Source: Romanomermis culicivorax
Lineage: Eukaryota; Nematoda; Enoplea; Mermithida; Mermithidae
Reading direction: 5' to 3'
NCBI GenBank assembly: GCA_963922205.1
Contig: CAWUHX010000284.1
Location: forward strand, 310,001 to 374,000
DNA: 64,000 nt
Positions 42,943 to 55,700 of this stretch are shown piece after piece (the stretch's first letter is position 1; the number at the start of each line of letters is the position of its first letter). The notes beneath the pieces were generated by a model. It did no database searches and was not told where the DNA came from. It saw only the letters and a program-made list of their open reading frames with translations. Made by a program: the position numbers and the translations under genes.

Positions 42943-45367
42943 CAGGGCCGTTCTTAGGGGGCGAGATATACGGCCGCCCAGGATCGCTAAAAATTTAGGG
43001 CCGCTAAAAATCTTTTAGTGTATGCTTGAAAAATGCCTTTTTTAGTGGCCCTCAATAAAATTTTCTATTTTTGTATCCAAACAGTACACCACAAATATAA
43101 TTCTGGTGCCAGTTTATTGAATACTTTTGCTATTAGCAGGTTGTCCAGCAACCTAGAAAATCGGGAAAGTCAGGGAAAAAGTTGTTGCTAGAAAACCTGG
43201 AAAAGTCAGGGAAATTGGATTTATAGATGGTTATCATGTAGTTGTTTTTATTGCAAGATAAGCCTGAATTATCGCATAATAAGCCAAAATTGCATTTTAA
43301 AAATTCAAAACCTCAAAATTTTTCCTGCGCTTCGCATCGGTTTTAAGCATTAGTATTATTATTTATATGGCTTTAGCTAAAGTGCACATGGGAAGTCTAT
43401 CAACATTACTCAATTAACATTTTAGTGCAGTAGATATATTTCGTCTCTTATTAATATTTAACGCTTTTTGAAGAGTAATTAGGATTTCAACTTTTCTGTT
43501 GATATTATGGTTGCCAAATCGATGATTGCTGTGACTTTGTAAGCATATTTTTAGTTAGAATGTCCGAGAGATGCTTTGTATGACATTAACTATTTTGTGT
43601 ATGATGAAATTGAAACAAATTTCAGGAAATTCTATTTTTCTTGGTTTTGAAAATTTTCTATGTTATATTCCGTTCATTTAGAAATGATCGATACAGCGAG
43701 GTCGCAGCCAAACTTCTGATCAAAATTATGGAAGGCTCATTTACTCTATTCAAAAAAATTTTGCTTCATGATACAAACACTTTGTTGACCACTCTTTAAT
43801 TTTTCTGTACCACTTTTAGTTTCAAGTCTCTTTGTATCCTGATCTGGTGGTCGACTGCGTGATAGCGCAGGAGTCTTCGAACTTTAAATAAGTTTTTTAA
43901 AAATATATTTTATATAACATGACAATATGAGTTAGGACCTTCCTTTTTTCAAAAGTATCGAGTTTAAGAATAGCAATTCTCCCAGGATAAAAATAATTCG
44001 GAAAGTTTATGATACACTTTGAAACAAATTTTGGTGCTTTGTCAACCGTTATGTTACGACAGATTTAATTGAAATTTCGACAACCATTTAGCCACTAGAT
44101 TTAGATTACATTATGTTTTAGATACATAAAATTAATGTAGATTAGGAATAAAACAGGTACTAAAACCCTCCTTATGGTGTATAGTTAGTTATCACACTGC
44201 TCAAAATGGTAATACAATAAGTACTAATCATTGTAACTTGTACACAAACAACAGCTATATGAGCTTTTCTGAGTAGGAACGTGTTTTAAAAATATCCTTC
44301 CTATTTGGGAAAAAATAATAGTACTTTACAGTCCACACAATGTGCATCAGAACACACAAATTTCGCAGTTGTGTAAATTACCTGTTTTTTCACTTTGCAC
44401 TCCTTTGTGCCAAAAGTGGCAAAAACAGCCACTCTCGACACAAAGAAGCCATCAAATAGTATAAACATAATTGTTTAAAAAAAATAGACAGCTACTGAAA
44501 CAAAAAAATGTGGCAACAAAAATTAAATTGTCGAATACTGATGAAAATTTGCTTTCGGAAAAAATTTTCAAAGGCATTCGTAGAACATGGAAAAATGATG
44601 TGTTTCAGGTATCGTAGAATATAGAAAAATGATGTTGAAATATCTTAAAATCAATTTCATAGAATTTTTTATTATCATGTCTGCTTTATAATGTTATACA
44701 TGTTTGTAGCTTCTGGTTAGTACTGGGCAATGATAATTCTTGCAAGACAAAATATCCCTACTTTTTGGTGGTTGCCTGATTTCTGAATTTTACTTGAATT
44801 TTTCAGTCTGAAACCGATTTGAGTTCTGTTGTTTAAACCAAATTTATCAAAAATGGTTGATTTCTAGTTGATGTTTTTGGTATTCTTATTTGTCATCGGA
44901 TGATTGAAAATATCAGCACGTTGTTCAGGTCACTGTGTGGTATACACATCTCTACAATTCTATGCAGCAATAATTGAATTTTGCTTCAAAAAACCTGATT
45001 GTGGAAAAAAGACTTGCAAAACCTGGGAATTTCATTTGTAAAAACCCCTGTACGCTCTGTCCCTGGCGTTTTATTGAGGTAGGTGCAGACGTTGCATTAC
45101 GTACAAGTTATGCTGTGTTATGTCGTTTATGATGCATGAGCATACACAGAGTAGGAAGACTGTAGTCATTAGGCCGGTTCATAAATGTGCTATTTTTAGT
45201 GAATCTTGTAATAATTGAATGCGTCGTTTTTAGATATTCTAAAATATGTAATGTAGTAAATCATCTATAACCTAAAAATGGCGCGGTGTATAATAACTAT
45301 TGGGAAAAAATGAGGGCCGCTAAACCTGAGTTCGCCCAGGGCCGCTAAAATCCTAAGAACGGCCGTG
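42943..45367. mobile_element. hAT-like element, CAGGGCCGTTCTTAG family, 2.4 kb
   Basis: The ends CAGGGCCGTTCTTAG and CTAAGAACGGCCGTG are inverted, and the subterminal GGGCCGCTAAAA words also mirror. The duplication GGCTTCAC is exact at 42935-42942 and 45368-45375. No hAT transposase frame is readable in its AT-rich interior. Confidence 0.85.
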
Positions 45368-46017
45368 GGCTTCACCTCAAATATGCCGCCATATCGCAAC
45401 ATTCTTTCTCTTAGTGACATCAGCCACAGACTTACTGTATATAAAGTGACACTATTCTGAATGCGTCTTAGTCCATCATACAATATGGATCCAAACCATA
45501 CAAGCAAATAGTGGGGGTAGGGGAGGTAAACCCTCCTATCTGACACCCTGAGCGCCTCCTGGACTCGAAAAAATCGTCAAACCACCCCTCTGAACAATTC
45601 CAAGACAGTTTTTTTCATGACTTTTATGCATATTTTATATAGAAAACAAGCTTCATGAACTCTTTTTTGCCCGCCATGCTCTATCACCCCTCGATAAAAA
45701 GTCCCAGGAACCTCCCCCAAAAAATTCTTGCCGTGCATGTCTGATCCAAACAACAAACGAAACGAAAAACGAAATTGCATTTTGATTCGTTTCAAAAAAA
45801 TCCGAAACGAGAAACGAGAATCGAAAATATCGTCTCGTTTTGCAATTCATCAATAAATTTCGTTTCGTTTTTGTTGAACGAAGTAACGAAATGAAAAACG
45901 TGCGTCGTTTTATTGTAGTAATACGCCCAATTGGAAACCAAACGAGCACAAATTTCGTTTCATTTCAAGAAATTGTCGAAAAAAAATCGACTGGGCCGAA
46001 TAGGGCGATTGGGATGC

Positions 46018-47056
46018 AGAAGCGCTACCTAGTGCACGAGCGCTACCTAGTGCACGAGCGCTACCATAGTCACGAGCGCTACCAAATTGAAAAAATGTCC
46101 TATACACTTAGTGCTGAAGTTACTGTGGTTTTATCATGCATCGTGTTTATAGAACAATGAGGGACAGTCAAAATACTTTGTGGTCCAAAAACGAAATGGT
46201 TGTGTCCAACAAAAAATCAGACAAAAACATAAAATTGACAGAAATGGTCATCAATGTGACCACCCTGTTACAATAACAAAATGCGGCACACTTTGACATA
46301 GTATTCCAGTATAAAACAAGGTTGTATGCAAAAAAATCTGGACAATGACCTAATGAAGATGGCGATAGTAATAAAATCATCAAATTAGAGACAGAAGTCT
46401 AGGAATCAGAAAAAAACAACATACCATACAGTATTCCTTTACTCCCATCGTACACAATGGACTTTGGTGAATGCAATCCTGTCTTAAGCATTAAATTTAA
46501 AAAATCGATAGTTCAATGCAAATCTAACACGAATCCAGGAAGAATTTACGAATTTCGAAAAAAACGACGAAGATCCTTCGGAATGGCCAAGTTACAGAAT
46601 ATTGGATCTGTTTAGAATGTGAGCGACTTTTGAAAAATGGCGAGCGAAATCAGAATGAAAAAGTTTGTCAAAAAAAAAGAATGAAAAAAGTTGTCAATGC
46701 ACGCTTGAATTTTATTCAAATTACGGGTAATCTTTGGCAGGTCAACAATTTTGATGCCAATGCTTTACAAATTGGTGTTTTAAATTTTTTGATCCGCGAA
46801 ATCCATCATTTTTTGCGTTATATGCGTCATTTAGTGGGTAAAAAATCGCGTGTTGTTTTTCACGATGATAACTTGCAAGATATAATATGAAAAAAATTGA
46901 TTCATAATCGTCCCTATTTTCCTAACGAATGCAGACGCAAAACGAGTGCGAAAATTTATCTTTCAACACACAAAGTATATAGGATGTTTTTTTCCAATTT
47001 GGTAGCGCTTGTGACTATTGTAGCCCTCGTGCACTAGGTAGCACTCGTGATTGCAC
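46018..47056. mobile_element. palindromic element with AGCGCTACC terminal repeats
   Basis: The left end has four AGCGCTACC units (18-bp period, TAGTGCACG between), then CAAATTGAAAAAATGTCCTATA. The right end mirrors this with CCAATTTGGTAGCGC and GTGCACTAGGTAGC. The interior includes an open frame at 46630-46890 with no recognisable domain, which I do not call a gene. Confidence 0.6.
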
Positions 47057-47149
47057 TACGCCCAATTGGAAACCAAACGAGCACAAATTTCGTTTCATTT
47101 CAAATGTTGAAAAAATCGACTGGGCGGATAGGGCACGGACACTTATAGT

Positions 47150-47700
47150 CACTTTGAAAATCAAAAGTTGAGCCTAAGAATCAATTAAAAATCAAAAATT
47201 CATACTGAAAATCAAATTGAAATTCAAAATATGATTTTTAAAATGCAAACGTTTATTATAAAAATTCCAAATTTGATTCTAAAAATCAAAGTTTGGTGTC
47301 ATAAAATTTATTCTGAAAATCAAATTAGAATTTAAAATTTGATTTTGTAAATCAGACATCAAAATTTGATCATAACAATCGAAAATTGAAATTTGCGTCC
47401 GAAAATTGTTTCAAAATCAAAATTTGATTCTTGAATTCAACTTGAAAATAAAAATTTGATTTCCAGAAAAAAATTAAAGTTTGGTCCTGGATGTCAAAAA
47501 TCAAGACTTGATCCTGAAAATCAGTAAAAAATCAAACTTTTATCCTGAGACCCAACTTTAAGATCAGAACTTGATTTTCAGAATGCAAAATCGAAATTTC
47601 ATCTTCAAAATTGAAAAAAAAAAAAATTTGAGCCTCAAAAAATCAATTAAAAATCAAAATTTGGTTCTTAGAAATCATAATTTGAGCCTGAAAATCAATT
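47150..47700 (+). repeat. AAAATCAAAATTTGATTC-type array, right part
   Basis: About 25 imperfect units of AATCAAAATTTGATTCTGA type, continuing the array at 38261-38445. Confidence 0.65.
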
Positions 47701-49776
47701 TGAAGACAAGAAATATTTTTGCAATTAAAAATCATAATTAAGTTGAACGCCATAAATGCCATAAAAACATAAAGCATAAATCGAATAAACGCCTTTTCAT
47801 AAGCCATCTTGGCTACGTAGGCTTTCTCGGTTGGGCCGAAAATCTCAATACAGCGATTCTCAAAACAGTGAAGCCTTGAAAGAGCGAATCTCAATACAAC
47901 GAATAGTAAAAAATTCTATGCATTAAAGTAAACGCACGCGTCATTTTTAAAATAAATATTTAAAATAAATAAAAATTTAAAATAAATATTTTAAAATAAA
48001 TATGTATTAAAGTCGTAGTTGAGGTAGTCTACTTACGTTTGGCCACGGACCATTCCAAAATCATAGAAAAATATCTTTCAGAACAAGATTTTTGTGAAAC
48101 GTTTGAAAAAAGAAAAAATTATCATGAAGATTCCCGATAAAAGTTGTTTTGAACAGAGCTTGATTGCAAAAAAATTAAATTAATGAAATAAATATAACAA
48201 ACTGAAATAAACAAATAAGATGAAATGAATAAAATAATTAAGCAGTAGACAGAATAAAAAACAAATAATAAAGAAACGGAAAGTAAAATAATGTAGTAAA
48301 AAGTATGCAAAAAATAGAAAAATACACAACCTGAAAAAATTAAACAAAAAGTGGCCCAAAATAAAAAGAATATAAAAAAATAAGTCAATAAAGGAAAAAA
48401 CAAACAAAAAACATGCATTTATAGTCTGTTTTTTATAAAATGCTTCCAAGTATAAAAGTGACACAAATCAGTACTGTCGTCAAAATCGTTTACATAAAGT
48501 TCTTACTGTAAAATTTTTCACTCGAAAAATTGCTAAAGGTTAGTTCAGTAGTAAGATCACAAATTTTCAGTCCTGCACGATGTTTTGTTTATCAGAAAAT
48601 CGTAAAAATCTGAAATACTACTGGCTTTCCACTTCCATTATTTGGAAGCATTTCAAGAAAAACAGACTATAGATAATGTTCATAATAAACCAACCAGAAT
48701 AAAAAGCTGTAATGTCGTGAAAACACATGCTATAAAGCGATTGTGTCAGAAATCTGCCGATTGATGCTAAAGTGTGTGATAACCAGCATCCACCAGATCA
48801 AAATGGAGGACCAAATAGGCCATGCACCAAAGCGTCTACCTCGCCACCATTCTAAAGATAAATTTTTTTAAAACTCGCTATTTTGGGAATACGTTCCGAG
48901 ACTTCACTGTTTTTGAAGGGGTGGAACCCCAGACATATCATAAATTTACGAAAATTCTTCTGAGGATTTCTTGTTTAGTGCAAGACGGCCGAGGTTTGAC
49001 CCATAACTTTCGTCGAAGGCGACATGCTGGCAATATTTTACTTTTTACAACTTGCGTAGTCTAGCATTACAACGAACAACCGAAGAACATAGAGTACATT
49101 GCATATGATTTCAAAGGCACTTTACAACAATAATTCGTGAAGAGACGCAAGAACACTATTCGATCAATACAGTGAATAGCGTTCACCAAATTTAAAACTA
49201 AAAAATTCCCAGCCTCGATTCTGACGGCATTTCAGTGGCAAAATTTCACCCGTCGAAAAGTCGTTTTACGTATACTTCGAAGCGGAATACAAACAGGAAT
49301 CGAGGTTAACAATAAATTAAAGTGAATCATCTACACAAACGACAGTGACAAATGTATAAAACGAAGAATAGATTTACACGGAGGCTGCAAAAAGTGTACA
49401 AAAGTTCGACAAAGTCACGAAATGTTGCATTGAAAACTGCAAATTCTAGACTTCAGTCAAGTAAAGATCGTTTCCGAGCACAATCTAATCTGTAGTTCAA
49501 ATATTAGAGTGTACTAAAAATCCGATATTCTCTGACTAATCAATTCACAAAACCAATGATTTCCAAACAGTCTTTTAATTTTTCAGTAGCAAAATTTCTA
49601 ATTACTGTTTTCGGGTGCATAGGGTTTGATTAAAACTTCTAGAATCGAACATCTCTTCTGGAAAACCTAGTGCCCTTTTTCATCACAATCCAGCTTATGT
49701 CAAATTCGTCAATTCGGACTAAGGATAAAGACAAACAGAATTCTTCGGTGAGACCGGATAGCAGCTCCCTCTTCAA
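47701..49776. other. noncoding; probable 3' region of the cadherin gene
   Basis: AT-rich with an AAATAAAATAAATATTT run near 47950 and A-rich words near 48180-48400. No exon seen. The right part may be cadherin 3' untranslated sequence. Confidence 0.4.
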
Positions 49777-52700
49777 TTAATCTAATTTTCGATTCTTATC
49801 GTATCGGAAAGCGTCAGCGATGAATTTAAATTTCGGACCCCAATCGTTCAAACGATCGTCGTCTAATTCCGATAAAGAAGAATCGTTCGAACTTAACGAC
49901 GATAAACTAATAACGGAAATATTGTCCGTTTCGACGGCGTAACGCCTTACTTCATCGTAAAGGCCGTCCAAGTCGCCGTCCATATCACCCAGTCGATCTT
50001 GTAAAAATGCGTCCAAATCAGCTACGGATATAAAGACAATGTTGGGTTGATGGAAAAACCATAAAATGCTTGAAAACTAAAATTTAAAAAATGAAAGCAG
50101 TCTTCAAAAACAATTTTTAGCCCTAAAATTTGTTAAGGATTATGAATAAGGTCACAAAATGCGACCTATATAGAACGTAAGTTGGCGGAAAATCTAAAAA
50201 ATGGCATAGTACACTAAGCAGTTTAACGTTTTCTGTGATAATTTATGCATAAATTTTTATAAGGATACTCGATATACTTTTAAAAGATATGAAAATTGTA
50301 TTCCAATGCAAATCAAAATAATCAGGGTAACATTTTTCCTTTGATGTAATCAAGCCTATAGCCAGAAACTTTTTTCAGGGGGGACACATTTTTTTTACAC
50401 AAATTACTGTAAAATTGGCATTTCTGACTTGACTTTCTTATTTTTGGCTTGAGTTGGAAAAAAACCCAAAGGTCCCACCTTTGTCTTTTTTTAACACTTC
50501 AAACATTTGGGGGGGGGCGTGCCCCCCTACCCCCCTCCCTACAGGCCTGGATGTAATAGTAGTACAAAATAAAGCAAGAACATTGCAGTCGAACAAATCA
50601 CGTAACACAATGGAAACTACGAGTTGCGAGTCAAGAAAACAATGCAACTCAGAGCACCACATGGGGGGCGTATGGGGGGGGGGGGTATTACCCCCCTCTT
50701 AGATTTGGAAATTCATTTACTACCCCCATAAAAACAGCTCACTAATAGCAAAAAATTTTGGTAGACCTCATCCTCTCCCCAGTAGGTTATAGTAATTCGA
50801 GAAAAATTGCACAATGTGTGATTCTGAGGAATTACTCACTGCTGTTTTTGACACATTTACTGAGCAAATCATAATGGGAAAGTATGCAACTTCTGTGCCA
50901 TATAGCGATTTTTAGGAAAGGATATCAGCACATTAATATATACTACTTGTAGGAAATTATTATAAATATAATTGGGAGATGAAATAATGACTTATGTATA
51001 TGTGATTTCACTGTTTTTTTTGTACTCTACAAAGATTTTTTCCCTTGTACAAAGAAAAATTTTGACAATCTTTGTACATGTACAAAGATTTTTTTCTCCA
51101 GGAGGAACGATGTACGTCAGTCTCGAGCTATTGCCAATGTTGTCGTCGTAGCTGCATACAAAATTGAATCCTGATGTTCGAAATTCCAAAATTCAGAAAA
51201 TTGAGTCTTGAAAGTTGAAAACCGACGTGAATCAAATGAGGTTTAAGAAAGCTACCTCCTGACAGCTTATTTATTGAATTTAGAGCGAGCGATCAAAAAT
51301 CTATCTGTGCCACTAAAATTTTTCTCCAAGTTGCACATGGCAACCTGGCCTGTACAAAAAACCTGAATGCATCCAAGCATACCTAGAAATAAATTGAGAT
51401 CAGAAACTAAAAGACATCAAATAATGAAAGAGATGAATCTTGTTGAAGCTGGAGAGTTACACCAATTTTATCAGTATGTGAATAGTAAACTTTCTGCATC
51501 TAGGTATTCATGATCTTAAATATAGAGACATAATTGCCATCAGTCCTATTGATAAATAAATAACTGATTTGCTAAATGATTATTTTTCCTCTATTTCTAC
51601 CAAACCTGAAAATATTCCTGATCCTAACCTTACTTCTGATAAAAAATTTGAACATAAATTCTCTTGTAGTTTTGATTTCCTCCCTGTCCTTTCAGTGCTC
51701 AAAAATCTCAGACCAACGTTATCACTCGGTTCAGGATTATTAAAAAGTATTTACGAAACGAAAATTTTTTTGTACAAAGAAAAATTAAAATGTGCAAAGA
51801 CTTTTGACTTCAATCTTTGTACAAGTACAAAGGGGTGTTGTACAAAAAAAAACAGTGTGTGATTTATCGAAAAATCGCCTCTTGGGAAGTCTTCCTCTTC
51901 ATGCTCTCCTTTCCTTTTCCCCGCTTCTGCGTTGGGTCTTCTGTGCGCATATGATTACCCAAGCTGTGGCATACTTTCCTGCTATGAGTTGAGACATGTG
52001 AGGTATGTTGACGTGGATCAGGAGTGGTACTTGGTTTCAAACTCGTAGGTCATAATGTAATGGGATTAATAATACTAAAGCCGCATTCAGCATCAGGACT
52101 TTCAATTGGAAGCACTGTTCCAAGCCTTAGCAGGATACTGCTGCAGATGCTGGTTCAAATAATGTTTCCAAAAGTATGTTGTGCCCGATTATTGAAATGT
52201 GCAGGAATCAGTTGGCTTGACAATCTTCAAATTGTGATTATTCCCTACACATAATTAGTGCATTGAAGTTGCATGATTGGGAGCTGGAAAAGGGAGCTGA
52301 ATAAATGTTTTTTGAGTGTAAGGTTAGAGTACTGCAACAACTCCCCCCTCCTCTGCAAAAAAGTTGGGAGCAAAAAAAAAGGTCACGGCTTATTTTAAGT
52401 ACTACCCTTAAAATTTACAATTTTACCCCTACCTAAATTTTCGACCTTGGGGACCTCTGATGCAACTCCATCAGGATACGCTATGTAGAACAGCATGATC
52501 AGGAAATTTTTAATTCGTAGGACTAGTCTATCTCAATCAGATCGTTTCGATAATACCAATCATGTCAGAATAATTTCAATTAGAGCTACTTTTAACACTT
52601 ATTTTTGGGGTATTTTTCTTGTTTTGATTTTTTCAAACGTGGTTTACAGAATTCATGCAGGTTGATTTAAATATGAGTATTGGTATCAATAAGTTTGAGC

Positions 52701-55700
52701 AAATTTTTTCAGTTATAAAACAGTCACATACATACATGTAATTGGGGGGGAGTGCTATGGATACCCTCCCCAGAAATCGTCGACCATATGGCTAGCCATT
52801 GGGCGACCGCCTCCCAGGATTTTCCAATCCTATGGCTAGCCATATGGTAGCCGTAGGAACCCCCATACTTTCGGTCGGAAAAATACTGAAAAATGTTAAT
52901 TTTTTGATAAAAAATGTCAATTTTTGAACAAAAAATGGTCGAAAATGTGAATTTTCTGGGCGCTTCGCGCCATAAATTCATTTTTTCGATCTTTTTGAAA
53001 AAAATTAATATTTTTTGAACAATTTTTCGGAAATATGAGTTGTTGAAGCAAAATTTAAGTAGAAATGACAATTAAATTATATCAAAACCGCTTATTTTAT
53101 ACTAATTCAACATAGTAAAAAATATAAGAAAACTAATATTCTATAAATTGAGGTTAGCCGGAATTTTCTATGCAAAAATGAGATATTTCACTTCTGCCCA
53201 ACTCAGCTACGTTTACTCGTTTCCGTCGAAAAAATTTACCGTCAGATTTGCCGTTCATCCTCGACATTGGTATGGAACCGTTTAAATGACGCATTGTTTT
53301 AGTAGCCGAACCGTTCAACGAATAATCTGATGGAAATACGGGCTTTCTTAGGGCGACGATATCGTATCGACCTTGGTCGGCTTCGCCGCCACCTTCTTCT
53401 TTGTAATCGCAAACGTTACCGATCAAATGGTCGTCAGACGACGGCAATTTACGGTGGCGACGCGAATATACCACCAACATGAGGACTAAGACTAAAAACA
53501 GAATAAAATTGGTGAAACGATGATTGATAAATGTAAACGTATAAGGTATCAAAAATTTATTGTAAGCTGGAATCATACATGTAATTGGGGGGGGAAGTGC
53601 TATGGGAACCCCCCCCCCCCAGAAATTTTCGACCATACGGCTAGCCATCGGGCGACCCCCCCCCCAGGATTTTCCAATCCTATGGCTAGCCATATGGTAG
53701 CCCTAGGGACCCCCATAGTTTTAGTCGGAAAAATACTGAAAAATGTCATTTTTTCGATGAAAAATGTCAATTTTTGAACAAAAAATGGTCAAAAACGTCA
53801 ATTTTCTCGGCGCTTCGCGCCGTAAGTACATATTTTATCATTTTTTAGACAAAAATTACTACTTTTTAAACCGTTTTTCGGACATTTTTCACGGAAAAAA
53901 ATCGAATTTTTTTTCCTTCAGGGACCCCTCCCCCCAAAATTTTGGGAATTACTGACGCCCGGCCCCAAAAAAGTGCTCCGACCCACCCCCCAGACTTCGA
54001 AGCTCCGTTACATGTATGGCTGGAATATCACGTTTTTTAAAGATTTTAAATTCTGGCAGCACCAAAACAACATGTTAGAATACAATCGTTATCATTTGTG
54101 AAAAAACTAACGAGAAAATAGCGCATATATTAGGATGACTAGCAGTTTTCCAAAACGGAATACATTTACATTTCCATATTTTTCAGGTCATTTCTTCGGA
54201 CTTTTCCATGTTCACTCAGAGAAAAAGTGATCAACAATTCCTAATATTTTCAATGTTTTTCAATCTGTTTTCAATAGTGTCGCCAACCAACCAAAAAGAT
54301 AGTTAAAAGTCAATCATTTGTCATAATTTGGGGCAAAACAGCAGAAATCAACTCAATTACGGGATGAGAAACTTAAATTCACAGATCAGGCAACCAAACA
54401 ATAATTGTGATTCTTCGACCAGCAAGAAGTTGTCATGACCCAGCACTGAATAGTGGCTGTAAACACATGAAGTGAATCAGATTGTAACAAATTTCATTAA
54501 ATCGATTTGCGCCACATTATAACGATCCTACTATTTCTAAGCTCTATAATATTTTTTCTGAAAATTAATATTCTTAAATTTTACGTTATTTAGCTTATAA
54601 CAATTCAGTTCCAGCTGCCGCATTTTTTCGTTCGAGTAAATGTTAATTTCCCATTAAATAATTATGTTTCAATTCTTTGACAGCTTATTTGTGTCGTGCA
54701 GCATAGTGCAGAATCATGTAATTAACTGCTATCTTCTTTACTGTCTGATTATTAAGCGTATAACTCGCAAAAATGAATAAATAAACTTTTTTCTTCAAGA
54801 GTTTTTTACAAAAATCAACCCCAGTGAGCAATGTGCTGAACTTGAAAGATGTTATTTGCTTAGACAAACTTTTTCCTCATTGACTCAGCTTCTTGCAGCG
54901 TACAACATATTTTTTCTCCTGTATTGACAAGCATGTGGACAAAAAAGAGCGAAAACCCCCAGAGAATAAATTCTAAATTCAACTTCACTAACAAATTGGG
55001 CAACATGTTGACAACATTCAGTGAGAAAACTGCAGTGAAAGCGCTAATATTCGCCGAGATACAGTCGACATTGTACATACAGCCAAAAAATTATAGTTTT
55101 CGCAAAATTTCGACCTACTATACAAGTCTAGAAGAATGAAAAATCGTTTATGTGCAAAATAATTTACAGAGTCGTGTTCAGCGCTAAAAACTGATCAATA
55201 CATGTTTTTACGTATGTAGGTTGTGGTTTCAGTTGATGGACTTAGTATGGTCGCGCTTTAGCCGATTAACATGTAAATAATGGTAAAGGCCCCGTCATAC
55301 TTCACCGCGCGGTACCGCCTCGGAAGTATGAATAGATTTTCCTGATTTTTGCGGCGCCGCTTTCAATTTCAACTTGAACGAAATTTCCGAACAAGCCATG
55401 TTTTATAAAGTCATAAAATATTGTTGTTGTAACATATTGCTGCATACTATGATATCCGTATATGCAGTTCAATCATATTTTTACATGAATTGGGAATTAT
55501 GACACTTTTCAGATATCATTTATCATGCTTCTTGATCATACATGCGTAACATAGAAATTCTGTGGGGACTAAACCAGTACAAGGGGCTGGGATAGAATTG
55601 TTTTCCTTCGTTATAACGAAAAGAAAGGTCTTCTAACATCTATGCAGCATATTTTCAACCTATACTAGTCAAATATGTGAAATCATTTACTTGGGCGGCA

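Larger units (their letters stand above)
40972..45740. repeat. inverted pair of 340-370 bp arms
   Basis: Positions 40972-41312 match the reverse complement of 45372-45740, through a GGGTTTACCTCCCCTACCCC segment and GTGACACTATTCTGAA. A third, single copy lies at 61870-62105. Between the arms are a Tc1-like relic, minisatellites and a hAT element. Confidence 0.7.
38569..47139. mobile_element. nested inverted-repeat complex with CCGTGCCCTATC ends
   Basis: The outer arms, about 90 bp each (38569-38660 and 47050-47139), run from CCGTGCCCTATC through a GCCCAGTCGATTTTT segment. A second right arm lies at 45830-46008. Inside are an element with 660-bp arms (38733-40971), a pair of 340-370 bp arms (40972-41312 and 45372-45740), a hAT element (42943-45367) and a smaller palindromic unit (46018-47056). 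No intact transposase is seen. Confidence 0.6.
50650..52459 (+). mobile_element. hAT-like nonautonomous element, family C, copy 2
   Basis: Inverted relative to the copy at 2980. The ends are CAGAGCACC and GGGGACCTCTG, with an exact duplication ATGCAACT at 50642-50649 and 52460-52467. It is longer than copy 1 because another element (51009-51857) is inserted in it. Confidence 0.85.

Noticed and set aside
46630-46890. 86-codon open frame inside the AGCGCTACC element
   Set aside because: No recognisable domain, no second copy and no splice context; chance cannot be excluded.
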